From an uncultured Prevotella sp. (lineage in GTDB: Bacteria; Bacteroidota; Bacteroidia; Bacteroidales; Bacteroidaceae), in NCBI GenBank assembly GCA_900319895.1, contig ONQK01000008.1:1-5921 (forward strand): 5,921 bases of DNA, read 5' to 3'. Made by a program: the position numbers and the translations under genes. This document shows, piece after piece, positions 5,902-5,921 of this stretch. The notes beneath the pieces are model-generated. The model was not told where the DNA came from, ran no database searches, and saw only the letters and a list, made by a program, of their open reading frames with translations. Within the stretch, counting starts at the first letter, position 1. Every line of letters starts with the position of its first letter.

Positions 5902-5914
5902 GTTGCCTTTATTT
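5884..5914 (+). terminator. Terminator-like hairpin at the end of purN
   Basis: ATAAAGGCAAC (5884-5894) pairs perfectly with GTTGCCTTTAT (5902-5912), an 11-bp stem around a 7-nt loop that contains the purN stop codon. The following T-tract is poor (TTTATTT across 5908-5914), so termination may be partial. It probably ends the rightward operon. Confidence 0.65.
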
Positions 5915-5921
5915 GTGCAGA

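Noticed and set aside
1..5921. Mobile element, CRISPR array, tRNA or rRNA, or novel defence system
   Set aside because: No transposase, integrase, spaced repeat array, cloverleaf or rRNA-like sequence is seen, and all seven genes belong to well-known families and are intact.

Overview
The window comes from a Bacteroidota genome, most likely order Bacteroidales and probably Prevotella-like. Four observations suggest this. The genes lack clear Shine-Dalgarno sequences. The two best promoter candidates match the Bacteroides-type pattern (TTTG or TTG, a spacer of about 20 nt, then TAnnTTTG). The coding DNA is moderate in GC while the spacers are very AT-rich. The protein families also fit, including a one-domain QueF and a gene run rplY-pth-hslR. 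The genus is inferred from impression and was not tested.

Layout: two gene blocks point away from each other across an AT-rich spacer (2978-3572). The left block reads leftward: a calcium/sodium antiporter of the CaCA family (2045-2977), queF for the preQ0-to-preQ1 step of queuosine synthesis (1538-2014), and a sodium:solute symporter of the SSS family (67-1515). The gaps are 30 and 22 nt with no terminator between them, so the three are probably one operon. It is probably read from a promoter near 3094-3126. The first 66 bases form a purine-rich non-coding edge.

The right block reads rightward: ribosomal protein L25/Ctc (rplY, 3573-4199), peptidyl-tRNA hydrolase (pth, 4274-4873), an Hsp15-like S4-domain protein (hslR, 4870-5298, overlapping pth by 4 nt), and GAR transformylase (purN, 5329-5901). 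It ends at a hairpin that begins inside the last codons of purN. A strong promoter candidate lies at 3450-3481. The first three products all act on the 50S subunit or on peptidyl-tRNA, so this is a translation and ribosome-rescue cluster with a purine-synthesis gene attached.

The spacer also holds a convincing rightward intrinsic terminator (3355-3385) that belongs to no visible gene. It is the best hint of something unannotated here, either a short RNA or an insulator/attenuator ahead of rplY. Otherwise the window looks like ordinary chromosomal housekeeping DNA. All seven proteins are full length with key family residues present. I see no mobile element, CRISPR array, rRNA or tRNA gene, and no clear new multi-gene system.
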